This document shows positions 17,201-25,721 of a stretch of 64,000 nt of DNA, piece after piece. The stretch is from Peribacillus sp. Bi96. Lineage in GTDB: Bacteria > Bacillota > Bacilli > Bacillales > DSM-1321. The notes under the pieces were generated by a model. The model saw only the letters and a program-made list of their open reading frames with translations. It did no database searches and had not been told where the DNA came from. The stretch spans positions 62,001 through 126,000 of the forward strand of contig NZ_CAKKLV010000015.1 in NCBI RefSeq assembly GCF_918698115.1. The letters run 5' to 3'. Numbering within the stretch: position 1 is the first letter of the stretch; each line of letters starts with the position of its first letter. A program made the translations under genes and the position numbers.

Positions 17201-18430
17201 ATGAGTACAAAAAGAAAAGAATTAAACAGTAACTTTTTCTCAGGCTTTTTAAATGTTGATTACTTATCTGAAGAGGATAAATACATTTATAAAAGTGAAC
17301 AACAAAAATATAAATTCAACGTTATTGGTGCTGGAATGATAGGACATGAGCATATTAAAGTAACCATGTTAGAAGGAAGAGCCACCATCCATGGTATTTA
17401 TGATATAGATAAGAAAAGTATTGAAAATACGAAAAGAATGTTCTCAGAAAACTTCCCTGGCCACGATTTAGTAGAATATCAGAGTCTAACGGACGCTTGT
17501 CATGATCCACAAGTAGATGGACTAATTATTTGCACGCCAAATTATACCCATCTTGAGATTGTGAGAGAAGCTGTCAAATCTGGTAAACATATTTTACTGG
17601 AAAAACCAATGGCTACTAATTTAGAAGATGCATTGGAAATTAAAGAACTTGCTGATGATTATAAAGGGATATTTCAAATTGGCCTTCAATATCGATACAA
17701 AGCCATTTATAATGAATCGATTCATGAAGCAATCGAGCGAAAATCCATTGGTGACGTTAAAACAATTAGCATTGTAGAACATAGGGTTCCATTCCTCGAT
17801 AAAGTAAATCAATGGAATAAATTTTCTAAGTATTCAGGCGGGACATTAGTTGAAAAATGTTGTCATTACTTTGACCTTTTAAACTTATTTGCTCAATCTA
17901 AACCATCTTACGTATATGCAACTGGAGGAAGCGCTGTCAATTTTACTGATTTTGAATATAAAGATCAAAAATCGGATGTTATTGATCATGCTAATGTCAA
18001 TATCATTTATGAAAACGGTGTTAACACGAATTTTAATTTATGTATGTTTTCTCCTATGTTTTATGAAGAAATAACGATATGTGGAGATGAAGGAAGACTG
18101 AGAGCATATGAAAACGATGATTTTTTACCAGTAAATAGACCAAATACACACCTAGAAGTATTAAGTGGTGAAAGTAAACCTACAAGAATCTCCACTCCTT
18201 GTTATCCATCTGTTATCCAGAGCAGTGGGCATAATGGGGGAACCTATTATGAGCACAAATACTTTATTGATAATATTGAAGGCGTATCCACAACAACTGC
18301 AACTGTTGAAGAAGGCTTTTGGTCTATTGTCGTCGGAATCGCGGCAGAAGAATCCATAAAAACAGGAAAAGTAGTATACATTGATGAGTTGTTAAAAAGC
18401 GTTTATAAAGGGAAAGCTATAGTCTTCTAA
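17201..18430 (+). CDS. Gfo/Idh/MocA family protein, candidate NAD-dependent sulfoquinovosidase (GH188-like)
   Basis: A 409-residue NAD(P)-binding protein. After a 38-residue N-terminal extension comes the Rossmann motif NVIGAGMIGHEH (GAGMIG 43-48), then CTPNYTHLEI and the family hallmark EKPMA (Glu134-Lys-Pro), and the C-terminal domain with GGTLVEKCCHYFDLL (213-227), where Lys and His would sit at the active site. Some members use tightly bound NAD+ in a redox-neutral glycoside cleavage (GH4/GH109-like); GH188 enzymes of this superfamily hydrolyse sulfoquinovosides and lie in sulfoglycolysis clusters. Its divergent position opposite the GPH-transaldolase operon and matching cre control suggest that role. 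A plain sugar dehydrogenase is the main alternative. Confidence 0.78.
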   Translation: MSTKRKELNSNFFSGFLNVDYLSEEDKYIYKSEQQKYKFNVIGAGMIGHEHIKVTMLEGRATIHGIYDIDKKSIENTKRMFSENFPGHDLVEYQSLTDACHDPQVDGLIICTPNYTHLEIVREAVKSGKHILLEKPMATNLEDALEIKELADDYKGIFQIGLQYRYKAIYNESIHEAIERKSIGDVKTISIVEHRVPFLDKVNQWNKFSKYSGGTLVEKCCHYFDLLNLFAQSKPSYVYATGGSAVNFTDFEYKDQKSDVIDHANVNIIYENGVNTNFNLCMFSPMFYEEITICGDEGRLRAYENDDFLPVNRPNTHLEVLSGESKPTRISTPCYPSVIQSSGHNGGTYYEHKYFIDNIEGVSTTTATVEEGFWSIVVGIAAEESIKTGKVVYIDELLKSVYKGKAIVF

Positions 18431-18840
18431 TGAATCGAATCTAGTAGGGGTACGTCTTAAGCACAGTCCTCTCCCCACAGTATGTAAACTATGGTGTATG
18501 GCGTTAAAGATCTACAACTCACCTTTCTGTATTTGTGTTCATTCTCGGTGTAAATGGGAGCATGTAAAATGCACAGTATCCTTTTCGGATATTGGAGCAT
18601 CTTACATGCTTCTTCCCTTTGAATTCCGGGGTAAGCCGATACTTAGTTTTGTTTTCCCCTCATTCCACCGTAAGGCACTCACTCTAAATCCTATGTGCAA
18701 ATCAATTTTCTAAACTATGTTATCAACAAATATTTAAGTTGTTCCGCCCCTTTGAATTTAACCATGAGACAATTATAGCAAAGACGGGTATTTCCATATC
18801 GCTGACTGTCCCCCCTTACATAGAAGAAACTTATTAAAAA
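18431..18840. other. noncoding stretch with a long imperfect hairpin
   Basis: No gene. GCATGTAA (18561-18568) and TTACATGC (18603-18610) enclose ATGC/GCAT and GTATCC/GGATAT inner pairs around a short loop, and outside them AAATGGGA partly pairs with TCCCTTT. The fold spans about 65 bases. No T-tract follows. Confidence 0.5.
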
Positions 18841-18917
18841 GAAGCTTTTATATGATATAAAAGCTTCAGACAGTAGACAAACTCGATAATAATTGAGTTT
18901 GTTTACATTTTTTTAGG
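18841..18917 (+). terminator. double hairpin: terminator stem of the Gfo/Idh/MocA gene joined to a repeat-borne terminator
   Basis: A 13-bp perfect stem (18841-18853 with 18855-18867), preceded by AAAAA and lacking a T-tract, runs directly into AGACAGTAGACAAACTCG of repeat copy B, whose hairpin (about 18871-18907) is followed by seven Ts. Confidence 0.75.
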
Positions 18918-19110
18918 TTTTTAAAATTTGCCCGTTGATTTCCCCTCCAGGCACTCGCTTTCCGCGGGCGGTCCGGGAGACTTCTCGGTGCCTTTGCTCC
19001 TGCGGGTCTCCCTTGGACGCGCTTTTCCCACTGGAGTCTCGCACACCCGATCCAATCAACTTGTTTTTATAATTTAGATAGAATCCCTTTTGTCTACAAA
19101 CTCATAATAT
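18868..19110 (+). repeat. dispersed intergenic repeat, copy B (most complete)
   Basis: About 240 bases: leading hairpin, AGGTTTTTAAAATTTG linker, CGTTGATT, GC-rich core with GCACTCGCTTTCCGCGGGCG and GGTCTCCCTTGGACGCGCTT, GGAGTCTCGCAC, then CCAATCAACTTG and a tail TAGATAGAATCCC ending in TTTTGTCTACAAACTC. The outer ends carry TAGACAAA and TTTGTCTA as short inverted termini. Confidence 0.85.
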
Positions 19111-19207
19111 CTACTTACTTGTTCAGGATTGAATTATTGGGAGGACTCTGATTAATCATCCTCTAACATTTTTTGATCATAAATATATATGGAATTCCAC
19201 TATTTTT

Positions 19208-20110
19208 TTATAAGACCATCATAAAAATAATAGGCAAAGTAGCAAGACTTAACGAAGTACTAATTAGTGTCGTACTTGAAACAAACTCTGGCTCTGTATT
19301 GAATTGGAGAGCGTACATAGTCGTATTAGCTGCTGTTGGCATTGCAGCCATAATAATCATAATTTGTTTAACCATATCATCTACAGGCAAGAAAAGTGTT
19401 AGCATATAAGCAATGGCAGGTGAAATCGCAAGTTTGACAATGAGCGACCACGAAATCTTGGCTTTTGCTAAATGTTTTATTGATATTCTAGCAAGCTGCA
19501 TTCCTAGTACGATCATTACTGTAGGAATAGCTGCATCAGCTACTAAGCCTACAGCTTCTTGTACGGCGCTGCTTAATGGAATATTCAATAATTGAAAAGT
19601 AGCGCCTAAAAGTCCGCCATATATAGTGGGCATACGTTGAACTGCCCGAAGCGCTGAACGTATACCATTACCTTCTGGACTCCCTTTTGCAGCATAATAC
19701 ACCCCCACCGTACACATAACCAATTGTTGTATCACCATTAAAATGATGGCAGATTTTAGTCCGGTAGCACCGAAAAGTAATAAGACAACGGGGGTACCAT
19801 AGTTTCCATTGTTCATAAAAGACGACGCCAATATCATCCCACATGTCTCAGGAGTCGAATATCCGTGAAAAAAAGCAATCATATAAACAACTGCAATCAG
19901 GGAAAAACAAAGGACAAATGTGTAAAAAGTAAGATATAAATAATCAACGTTAAATGGTGTTGTATAAAAAGTTTGAAATACTAGAACGGGAGACATGATG
20001 TAAAGCGCCATTGTTGAAATTGTCTTTGTATCAAATCCGATTTTCTTTTGTCCAATAAATCCGATCGCAAAAATACCGAAAATAGGTAGGAGAATAGTTA
20101 AAAACTCCAT
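19208..20110 (-). CDS. AEC (auxin efflux carrier) family transporter, candidate sulfolactate exporter
   Basis: A 300-residue membrane protein with about ten helices in two halves, as in the AEC/BART group. Family residues appear in MNNGNYGTPVVLLLFG (helix 4 unwound region) and in AAMPTAANTTMYALQF near the C-terminus. The start at 20110 is chosen because AAGGTGAC lies just upstream; an 11-codon longer frame has no better SD. It is the last gene of an isomerase-GntR-ALDH-AEC operon. AEC proteins carry organic anions such as malate; export of the end product (3-sulfolactate, if the pathway call is right) is an inference from position. Confidence 0.82.
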   Translation of the reverse strand: MEFLTILLPIFGIFAIGFIGQKKIGFDTKTISTMALYIMSPVLVFQTFYTTPFNVDYLYLTFYTFVLCFSLIAVVYMIAFFHGYSTPETCGMILASSFMNNGNYGTPVVLLLFGATGLKSAIILMVIQQLVMCTVGVYYAAKGSPEGNGIRSALRAVQRMPTIYGGLLGATFQLLNIPLSSAVQEAVGLVADAAIPTVMIVLGMQLARISIKHLAKAKISWSLIVKLAISPAIAYMLTLFLPVDDMVKQIMIIMAAMPTAANTTMYALQFNTEPEFVSSTTLISTSLSLATLPIIFMMVL

Positions 20111-20204
20111 CTTTGTCACCTTCATTACCTTTTGTTTTGTCATATGGCTAAAGGAAAGACCTAGATTCTTTCCCCTCTAGGTCCTTTTTTAATAAATCAT
20201 ACAA

Positions 20205-21638
20205 TTATAAATTTATGACAATAATACGTTCTTCCGTCATTTCTTCAATTGCATATTTCGGACCTTCTTTTCCATTTCCACTCTTCTTCACGCCACCATA
20301 AGGCATATGGTCGACCCGATATGCTGACGCATCATTAACAATCAGCCCGCCCACTTCTATTTCACGCGCTGCTTTCATTGTTAATTGTAAATCGTTCGTG
20401 AAAAGTCCAGCTTGTAAACCATAATCAGAATCGTTTACTTTAACGATTACTTCGTCTATCTCTTCATATGGTGCAATGGACACAACTGGCCCAAACACTT
20501 CTTGACGGCAAACTTTCATGTCATCATTTACATTCGTTAAGATTGTAGGAAAATAAAAAGCGCCATCACGTTTGCCGCCTAACTCAACCTGTGCACCTTG
20601 TTCTACTGCTTCTTTCACCCATTCCTCTACCCGCTCCGCTTCAGTAAGACGAATCATAGGTCCGATATCTGTATTTTCATCCAATGGGTTACCAACTACA
20701 AAATCTTCTGTTTTTTCTATTAACTTAGCAACAAAGGTTTCATAGATATCGTTATGAACATAGATACGTTGGACTGAGATACAAACTTGTCCTGCATTGT
20801 TAAAGCTTTTTTGTGAAACTAAAGTTACAGCTCTTTCCAAATCAGAATCTTTATGAACAATGGTGGCTGAATTGTTTCCTAATTCAAGAGACACTTTCCG
20901 TAATCCCGCCTTTGAACGGATTAATTCTCCTACCCGTGGGCTTCCTGTAAAAGTAAACATGTTAACATCTTGATTTTCTAGCAACCATTCACCAACTTTT
21001 GCACCATCACCAGTCAGCACTTGAAGGCGTCCCTTTGGTAGACCAGCCTCTTCCAATAGGCTTGCCAGTTTAATGGCACAGATTGGGGTTACTTCGGCTG
21101 GTTTTAAGACCACACTATTGCCAGCAGCAAGTGCTGGTCCGATTTTATGACAGACCAGATTTATAGGTGCATTAAATGGGGTGATAGCTGCAATGACCCC
21201 AACCGGAACACGTACTGTAAAGGCCATGCGATTCTCTGAACCTTGAGCTGATTCAACAGGCACACCTTCTCCATGAATACGCTTTGCTTCTTCTGCTGAT
21301 ATTTGTAAAGTTTGAGCTGAACGATCTACTTCTCCACGTGATTCGCGAATGGACTTCCCAACTTCAATAGTTAAAATTCGAGCAAATTCTTCACGACGCT
21401 CAATTAGCAACTGAGCAGCTTTCATTAATACCTCATATCGATCATATGGTGAAAAATTTACTTTTAGCGCTGTTTTTGCACTTTTTACAGATTTATCCAC
21501 ATGTTTTTTTGTGGCTACTGAAATTTGAGCTGCGGGTTCTTGCGTATATTTGTTTAGTACGTTCATTGTTTCTGACGTTTTCTCCCATTGACCATCCACA
21601 TATAAACCATATTGCTTAACTAGTGTTCCATTCGTCAA
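20205..21638 (-). CDS. aldehyde dehydrogenase, candidate 3-sulfolactaldehyde dehydrogenase
   Basis: A 477-residue NAD(P)-dependent aldehyde dehydrogenase with catalytic Cys286 in NNAGQVCISVQR, general base Glu252 in SLELGNNSA, the cofactor loop FTGSPRVGE and the PFNAPINL strand. The VCISVQRIYV signature places it with lactaldehyde, phosphonoacetaldehyde and related short anionic aldehyde dehydrogenases. Oxidation of 3-sulfolactaldehyde to sulfolactate would fit the neighbouring isomerase and transaldolase genes. The start is a TTG preceded by GTGGAGAG; no nearby ATG is in frame. It follows the GntR gene by 30-odd bases. Lactaldehyde as substrate cannot be excluded. Confidence 0.87.
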   Translation of the reverse strand: MTNGTLVKQYGLYVDGQWEKTSETMNVLNKYTQEPAAQISVATKKHVDKSVKSAKTALKVNFSPYDRYEVLMKAAQLLIERREEFARILTIEVGKSIRESRGEVDRSAQTLQISAEEAKRIHGEGVPVESAQGSENRMAFTVRVPVGVIAAITPFNAPINLVCHKIGPALAAGNSVVLKPAEVTPICAIKLASLLEEAGLPKGRLQVLTGDGAKVGEWLLENQDVNMFTFTGSPRVGELIRSKAGLRKVSLELGNNSATIVHKDSDLERAVTLVSQKSFNNAGQVCISVQRIYVHNDIYETFVAKLIEKTEDFVVGNPLDENTDIGPMIRLTEAERVEEWVKEAVEQGAQVELGGKRDGAFYFPTILTNVNDDMKVCRQEVFGPVVSIAPYEEIDEVIVKVNDSDYGLQAGLFTNDLQLTMKAAREIEVGGLIVNDASAYRVDHMPYGGVKKSGNGKEGPKYAIEEMTEERIIVINL

Positions 21639-21667
21639 ATCTCTCCACTCCCTAAACGTATTAAGAT

Positions 21668-22402
21668 TTATCTAAAAAGGTCAATATCATAATGATATTT
21701 ATCACTACGATATTTTGTTATCGTAAATTCAAGTGGTTTATCATCAAATCCAAAGCTTAGCCTTGTCATTTCAAGCAAAGCTTCACCACCGCGAATGCCA
21801 AGTAAATCTGCTTCATAAATAGTTGCGTTGATTGCACAAATTTTTTCTTTCGCACGTTTTAAAAAAATTTCGTTTTCCTCTAGAATCTCATAAAACTTTG
21901 CACTATTCAGGTCATGTTTTTCAATTATTTTACCAATATGCCTGGGCCAACATGAGCGTTCAATGGCAATGGGAACATCATCAGCGAAACGGATCCTTTC
22001 AATTACAAAAACTTCTTCTCCCTCTGCTAGTTGGAGCATTGATGTTTCGTAATATAGATTTTTTTTAAAGTTTGCACGCAGTAATTTTGAATTAGGTGTC
22101 AAGCCTCTCTCTGTTACTTCTTCTGCTAACCCCTTTAGTTTTCCTAAGCTCCCACCAATAAGAGGTTGAGGCTTTACAATTGTTCCCCTTCCTTGTTTTT
22201 TCTCCAATAATCCATCTTGTACAAGAATGGAAATGGCTTGCCTTAAAGTGGTACGGCTAACATCAAATTCTTGCATCAACTCTTGTTCCGTTGGTATCAA
22301 TGCGTTTGCCTTCCATACTTTTTCCTGAATGCGCTTAACTAAAATGTCTTTTACCTGTAAATAAAGAGCCACATTTTTATTAGCATCTATCATATTTTTC
22401 AC
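21668..22402 (-). CDS. GntR/HutC-family regulator with UTRA domain, probable regulator of the sulfosugar cluster
   Basis: A winged-helix repressor of 244 residues when started at the GTG 22402, which has AAGGGG nine bases upstream (the TTG at 22411 is too close to that SD). The DNA-binding part contains IPTEQELMQEFDVSRTTLRQ and LLEKKQGRGTIV; the UTRA effector domain runs from about 90 to the end with VFVIERIRFADDVP and YEILEENEIF. Placed second in the isomerase-ALDH-AEC operon, it probably senses a pathway intermediate. Upstream, the repeat AGCTAGT...ACTAGCT around an AT-rich centre may be its own operator. Confidence 0.85.
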   Translation of the reverse strand: MKNMIDANKNVALYLQVKDILVKRIQEKVWKANALIPTEQELMQEFDVSRTTLRQAISILVQDGLLEKKQGRGTIVKPQPLIGGSLGKLKGLAEEVTERGLTPNSKLLRANFKKNLYYETSMLQLAEGEEVFVIERIRFADDVPIAIERSCWPRHIGKIIEKHDLNSAKFYEILEENEIFLKRAKEKICAINATIYEADLLGIRGGEALLEMTRLSFGFDDKPLEFTITKYRSDKYHYDIDLFR

Positions 22403-22486
22403 GTTGTCCAACCCCTTTAAGCTAGTATATAGGATAAATTATATATCATTAACTAGCTATTGCTGTAATGGTGAGATACTGTTTTC

Positions 22487-23827
22487 TTATACATATACCT
22501 CGGTCTCTAATTGAAGGATACGTCCCAATTCAATTAGATGTTCCGTTACATCTCCATAAACTAGTGCAAAGTGAGGCTCATATCCTGCATGCATAAGTTT
22601 GTAAAGTGTGTCCATTACATCTGTTTTTAATTCCACTTCCACAGATGTTCCTGTAAACGGCTGCTCTCCATCCAATGCATTTCCTTTCATGACTAAAAGA
22701 CGATAGCCTTCAGGTGTATGGCTTACTCTAAAGATCGTTACTACTCCTGCTTTCAAACCAAAATCCATTGCAAAGCCTATTTTCCGATTTGGATGTACAC
22801 CGACTGTTGCCCCTGTAGTAGGATTGGCAAGAGAATAAGCTCCCGCACCACAATGCCAAAATACAACCGAATTTTTTGCTTCATCTACATGGACTAAATC
22901 TCCTAAATAAGGTGCATTTCCACCAGCTAATTCACGTAAAATAAACATAGAAACCGATCCATGAATATCTGATTCACATGATGTTACCATTCCGTCTTCT
23001 GTGAATTGGGATAGAGTCGAACACGGAGCTGCTCCCAACTCGTTAAAAAAGTCCGGCCAACACCGCATCGCCAATGCGTTCAATTCTTGTTGCTGGATAT
23101 GTTTTTTTATGTACGTTGAAAATTGAGCGAACTTCGTAACGGTTTCATCATTACGATTCAATCCAATTACTTGTTTCTCAGCACGGTCAATTTCACCGAT
23201 CCACTCTTGTTCTGGGAGTTCCACACAATGTGTAAACGCCTCTTGTAAATCAATCTTATGAAGTGTAACCCCAAGTGCTGTTTGCAGTTCTCCTTCATTA
23301 GATTGTGAGAAGAAGAAACCTGGTGGATATTCACCTACCACGCCTATTTTCAGCTCACTTAATGCCTTTAGAACACGCATAACATCAAATTGTCTTAGTA
23401 AACGCTTTCTTAAAGCATCTTCATCTGGATTCCCGAATACAAAAGCAAACGGATGTTGATGATTCCGCAGTACATTACTTGTACTGTTCCCGCCAGTTAA
23501 TGAATTGAGGCGTAATCGTCCTCCAACACTCGGTTCGCGAACTGACCAAACAATGACAGGCTGCTTGAAATACTCCAATACCTTGACCATAAACTCTCCA
23601 TCTGCAAAAGTAACACTCTGATATAAAACCGTATCGAATTTCACATCTTTTATGGAATCTAAAAAATCTTGAAGTTCCTCAACAGATGTCACGGTTTGTT
23701 CTGGTGCTACAAGATGGCTGCAGCTTTCTTCCAACCACTCCATACTTTGCTTACGATATATTTCAGCTGCTTCAATATCAAACGTTTTTCTACCTATAGG
23801 TAAATATAAAACGACCGTGTTAAGCAT
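22487..23827 (-). CDS. L-fucose/arabinose isomerase-like protein, candidate sulfoquinovose isomerase
   Basis: A 446-residue protein of the FucI/AraA-like fold: N-terminal Rossmann-like domains (VVLYLPIGRKTF; SVREPSVGGRLRLNSLTGGN; IGVVGEYPPGF) and a C-terminal catalytic part with TSCESDIHGS (Glu285, Asp287, His289) and VVFWHCGAGAYSLA (His325), the type of Glu/Asp/His set that binds the manganese ion in these ketol-isomerases. It would interconvert an aldose and a ketose. In this neighbourhood the best substrate is sulfoquinovose, giving sulfofructose for the transaldolase. First gene of its operon, with a clear sigma-A promoter and RBS GAGGGGG. Shorter than FucI, comparable with the isomerase-like proteins annotated only as hypothetical. 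Confidence 0.8.
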   Translation of the reverse strand: MLNTVVLYLPIGRKTFDIEAAEIYRKQSMEWLEESCSHLVAPEQTVTSVEELQDFLDSIKDVKFDTVLYQSVTFADGEFMVKVLEYFKQPVIVWSVREPSVGGRLRLNSLTGGNSTSNVLRNHQHPFAFVFGNPDEDALRKRLLRQFDVMRVLKALSELKIGVVGEYPPGFFFSQSNEGELQTALGVTLHKIDLQEAFTHCVELPEQEWIGEIDRAEKQVIGLNRNDETVTKFAQFSTYIKKHIQQQELNALAMRCWPDFFNELGAAPCSTLSQFTEDGMVTSCESDIHGSVSMFILRELAGGNAPYLGDLVHVDEAKNSVVFWHCGAGAYSLANPTTGATVGVHPNRKIGFAMDFGLKAGVVTIFRVSHTPEGYRLLVMKGNALDGEQPFTGTSVEVELKTDVMDTLYKLMHAGYEPHFALVYGDVTEHLIELGRILQLETEVYV

Positions 23828-23869
23828 GTACGAACCCCCTCTTATCCATGATGTTAATTCATTATAACC

Positions 23870-23898
23870 ATTATAAAATACATAACTACCTTTATCAA
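23870..23898 (-). promoter_or_regulatory. sigma-A promoter of the isomerase operon
   Basis: Minus-strand -35 TTGATA (23893-23898) and perfect -10 TATAAT (23870-23875), spacer 17. Just downstream GTTAATTCATTATAAC (plus strand, 23853-23868) has inverted GTTA/TAAC ends and may be a GntR operator; a related GTTAATGATATATAAT occurs before the GntR gene. No cre is seen. Confidence 0.7.
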
Positions 23899-24114
23899 TA
23901 AAAATATACTATTAAAAATTGAAGGTATTACTTAAAAGGGGTAAAGATTGATGTTCCAGTCGTTCACTTGAATTAATAGGTTGGTCTTTACGGAAGGATT
24001 GGTTAAACGATTGCCTGTTTACATCTCTAGTTAATTCCCAATTATGTTTTCACGCAAAAAAGAATGGGCCCCCTTTTGGAAGTCCCATACTTTTGCGGTT
24101 CAACTGTATGATCA

Positions 24115-25017
24115 TTACGGGATATCATGCCCCATGGAACTTGTTAAAATGTTGAACCATTGCTCTTGTTTCATACTTAGGTTTAATGAATCAATGGCGC
24201 TATCCAGGCGTTCTTTCTTGCCGGAACCAACGATTGGAATGATTTTTGCAGGATGCTTCAACAGCCAAACATACATGACTTCATCTATTCCATTAGCCCC
24301 TATTTCTTCTTTTACGATTTCTAACGTTTTTCTTAAGCGGACAGCCTTTTCATCCGATTCCTCAAAGATGCTTCCTCCTGCAAGCGGTGACCATGCCATC
24401 GGCGCCACGCCCGTTTGCTGACATAAGTTCATGGTTCCATCTTCGAAGTTTTCAAGATTATATGCAGAAAGCTCCAGTTGATTCGTCACAAGTGGATATT
24501 CAAGATAAGATTGAAGCATATCCCATTGCGTTTTTTTGAAGTTCGATACGCCAAAGTTACGGACCTTTCCTGATTCTTTTAATTGATTAAACGCCTCAGC
24601 CGTTTCCGTCGGGTCCATCAGGGGATCAGGACGATGGATAAGTAATAAATCTATATAATCCGTTTTAAAATTCATAAGAGATTGTTCAACAGACTTTATT
24701 ATATGGGTTTTACTAGTGTTATAATGGTGACTTTTATGAGAAGGACGGTTTTCTGATTGAAGTACTATGCCACATTTCGTAACAATCTCCATTTTATCGC
24801 GTAAAGATGGCTTTAATGAAAGAGCCTTCCCAAAAATCTCTTCACATGTGTAACTACCATATATATCGGCGTGATCATATGTAGTGATACCTCGATCCAT
24901 ACCATGTTCAATAAGTGATAGAATTTCTTCGTTAGAAAATTTCCAATTTGCTAATCTCCACATACCGTGAACAATGCGTGAAAGACTAAAATCTTCAGTT
25001 AAATTGACTCTTTGCAT
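24115..25017 (-). CDS. aldo/keto reductase (YdhF type)
   Basis: A 300-residue NADPH-dependent oxidoreductase with the (beta/alpha)8 fold. The catalytic tetrad can be seen as Asp and Tyr in TTYDHADIYGSY, Lys in VTKCGI and His in LLIHRPDPL. FGVSNFKKTQWD and PIVGSGKKERLDSA are the C-terminal family and cofactor motifs. Such enzymes reduce diverse carbonyls in the cytoplasm. It is monocistronic, about 190 bases from the isomerase operon start but transcribed independently, so a link with sulfolactaldehyde reduction is only a possibility. Confidence 0.9.
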   Translation of the reverse strand: MQRVNLTEDFSLSRIVHGMWRLANWKFSNEEILSLIEHGMDRGITTYDHADIYGSYTCEEIFGKALSLKPSLRDKMEIVTKCGIVLQSENRPSHKSHHYNTSKTHIIKSVEQSLMNFKTDYIDLLLIHRPDPLMDPTETAEAFNQLKESGKVRNFGVSNFKKTQWDMLQSYLEYPLVTNQLELSAYNLENFEDGTMNLCQQTGVAPMAWSPLAGGSIFEESDEKAVRLRKTLEIVKEEIGANGIDEVMYVWLLKHPAKIIPIVGSGKKERLDSAIDSLNLSMKQEQWFNILTSSMGHDIP

Positions 25018-25301
25018 GCCTTTTCTCTCCTTTTATATCATGATTGACCTTGCTAATAAGTTGTTTGTTATGGCTTACCTATGTTAATGCTTTCTGTCCT
25101 GATTATCCTTCATAATCATACTGGTTAATCTGTGTCAGTATCATTTGTTACTGCCATGAGCATTAGTATAATTTAAAATTTCGGAGATTCCTAATCTTGA
25201 GTGACCCTTTTATGCCATAACTCTTTAGCTTAGGTTCATGACCTAAACTATAGAAATATAACGCCACCTTGTCGTGCAATTTCACCCGTTATGTCCATAA
25301 G
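25018..25301. other. noncoding stretch between the PTS operon end and the aldo/keto reductase
   Basis: Contains the AKR upstream region and no coding frame I can support. No repeats or structured elements apart from the terminator at its left end. Confidence 0.4.
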
Positions 25302-25322
25302 AAAAAGGCTGCCGTAGCAACC
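25302..25322 (-). terminator. terminator of the PTS-MupG operon
   Basis: GGTTGC/GCAGCC on the minus strand form a 6-bp stem (one G-U pair) around a 4-base loop and are followed by TTTTTC, about 45 bases after the EIIA stop. Confidence 0.7.
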
Positions 25323-25364
25323 TCTTAAATAAGTACTCATTCCCCTAGCAGCATGATCACTTAG

Positions 25365-25691
25365 TTAGTTCTTTTGTGTTTTCTCGTGTAATTCCACGAT
25401 TTCTTTCGCTAAATCTTTTGTGGTCATGGAAGTCATCAGATGATCTTGAGCATGGATTAAGAGCAATGGAATTTCGAATTCTTCACCATTCACTTCTTGT
25501 TGGATCAATGCCGTTTGGATTTTATGTGCTGCAACAAACTCACTCTCTGCTTCCTTTAGTTTTTCTCGGGCATCGCTTGATTTCCTTTGTTTTTGCAAGG
25601 CGATAGCTTCCATTGCGCAACTGCGGGCATTTCCGCTATGAAGAATTAATTGAAATGATAATTCAGAAAGATCCTCTTTTGTTTTTGTCAC
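25365..25691 (-). CDS. PTS EIIA, lactose/cellobiose family
   Basis: A 108-residue all-helical EIIA domain that takes phosphate from HPr and hands it to the EIIB. The phospho-His is His80 in LLLIHAQDHLMT, with the partner His84; SGNARSCAMEAI near the N-terminus is the other conserved helix. Normal size for a separate LicA/ChbA-type protein. Last gene of the operon EIIC - small membrane protein - MupG-like - EIIB - EIIA; its start lies 30 bases after the EIIB gene. Confidence 0.93.
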   Translation of the reverse strand: MTKTKEDLSELSFQLILHSGNARSCAMEAIALQKQRKSSDAREKLKEAESEFVAAHKIQTALIQQEVNGEEFEIPLLLIHAQDHLMTSMTTKDLAKEIVELHEKTQKN

Positions 25692-25721
25692 ATTAACACC
25701 CTCTTATATTTTGATAGTATG

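Noticed and set aside
18498-18713. 71-codon frame after the Gfo/Idh/MocA gene
   Set aside because: Overlaps the long hairpin, no SD, Cys/Phe-rich chance composition.
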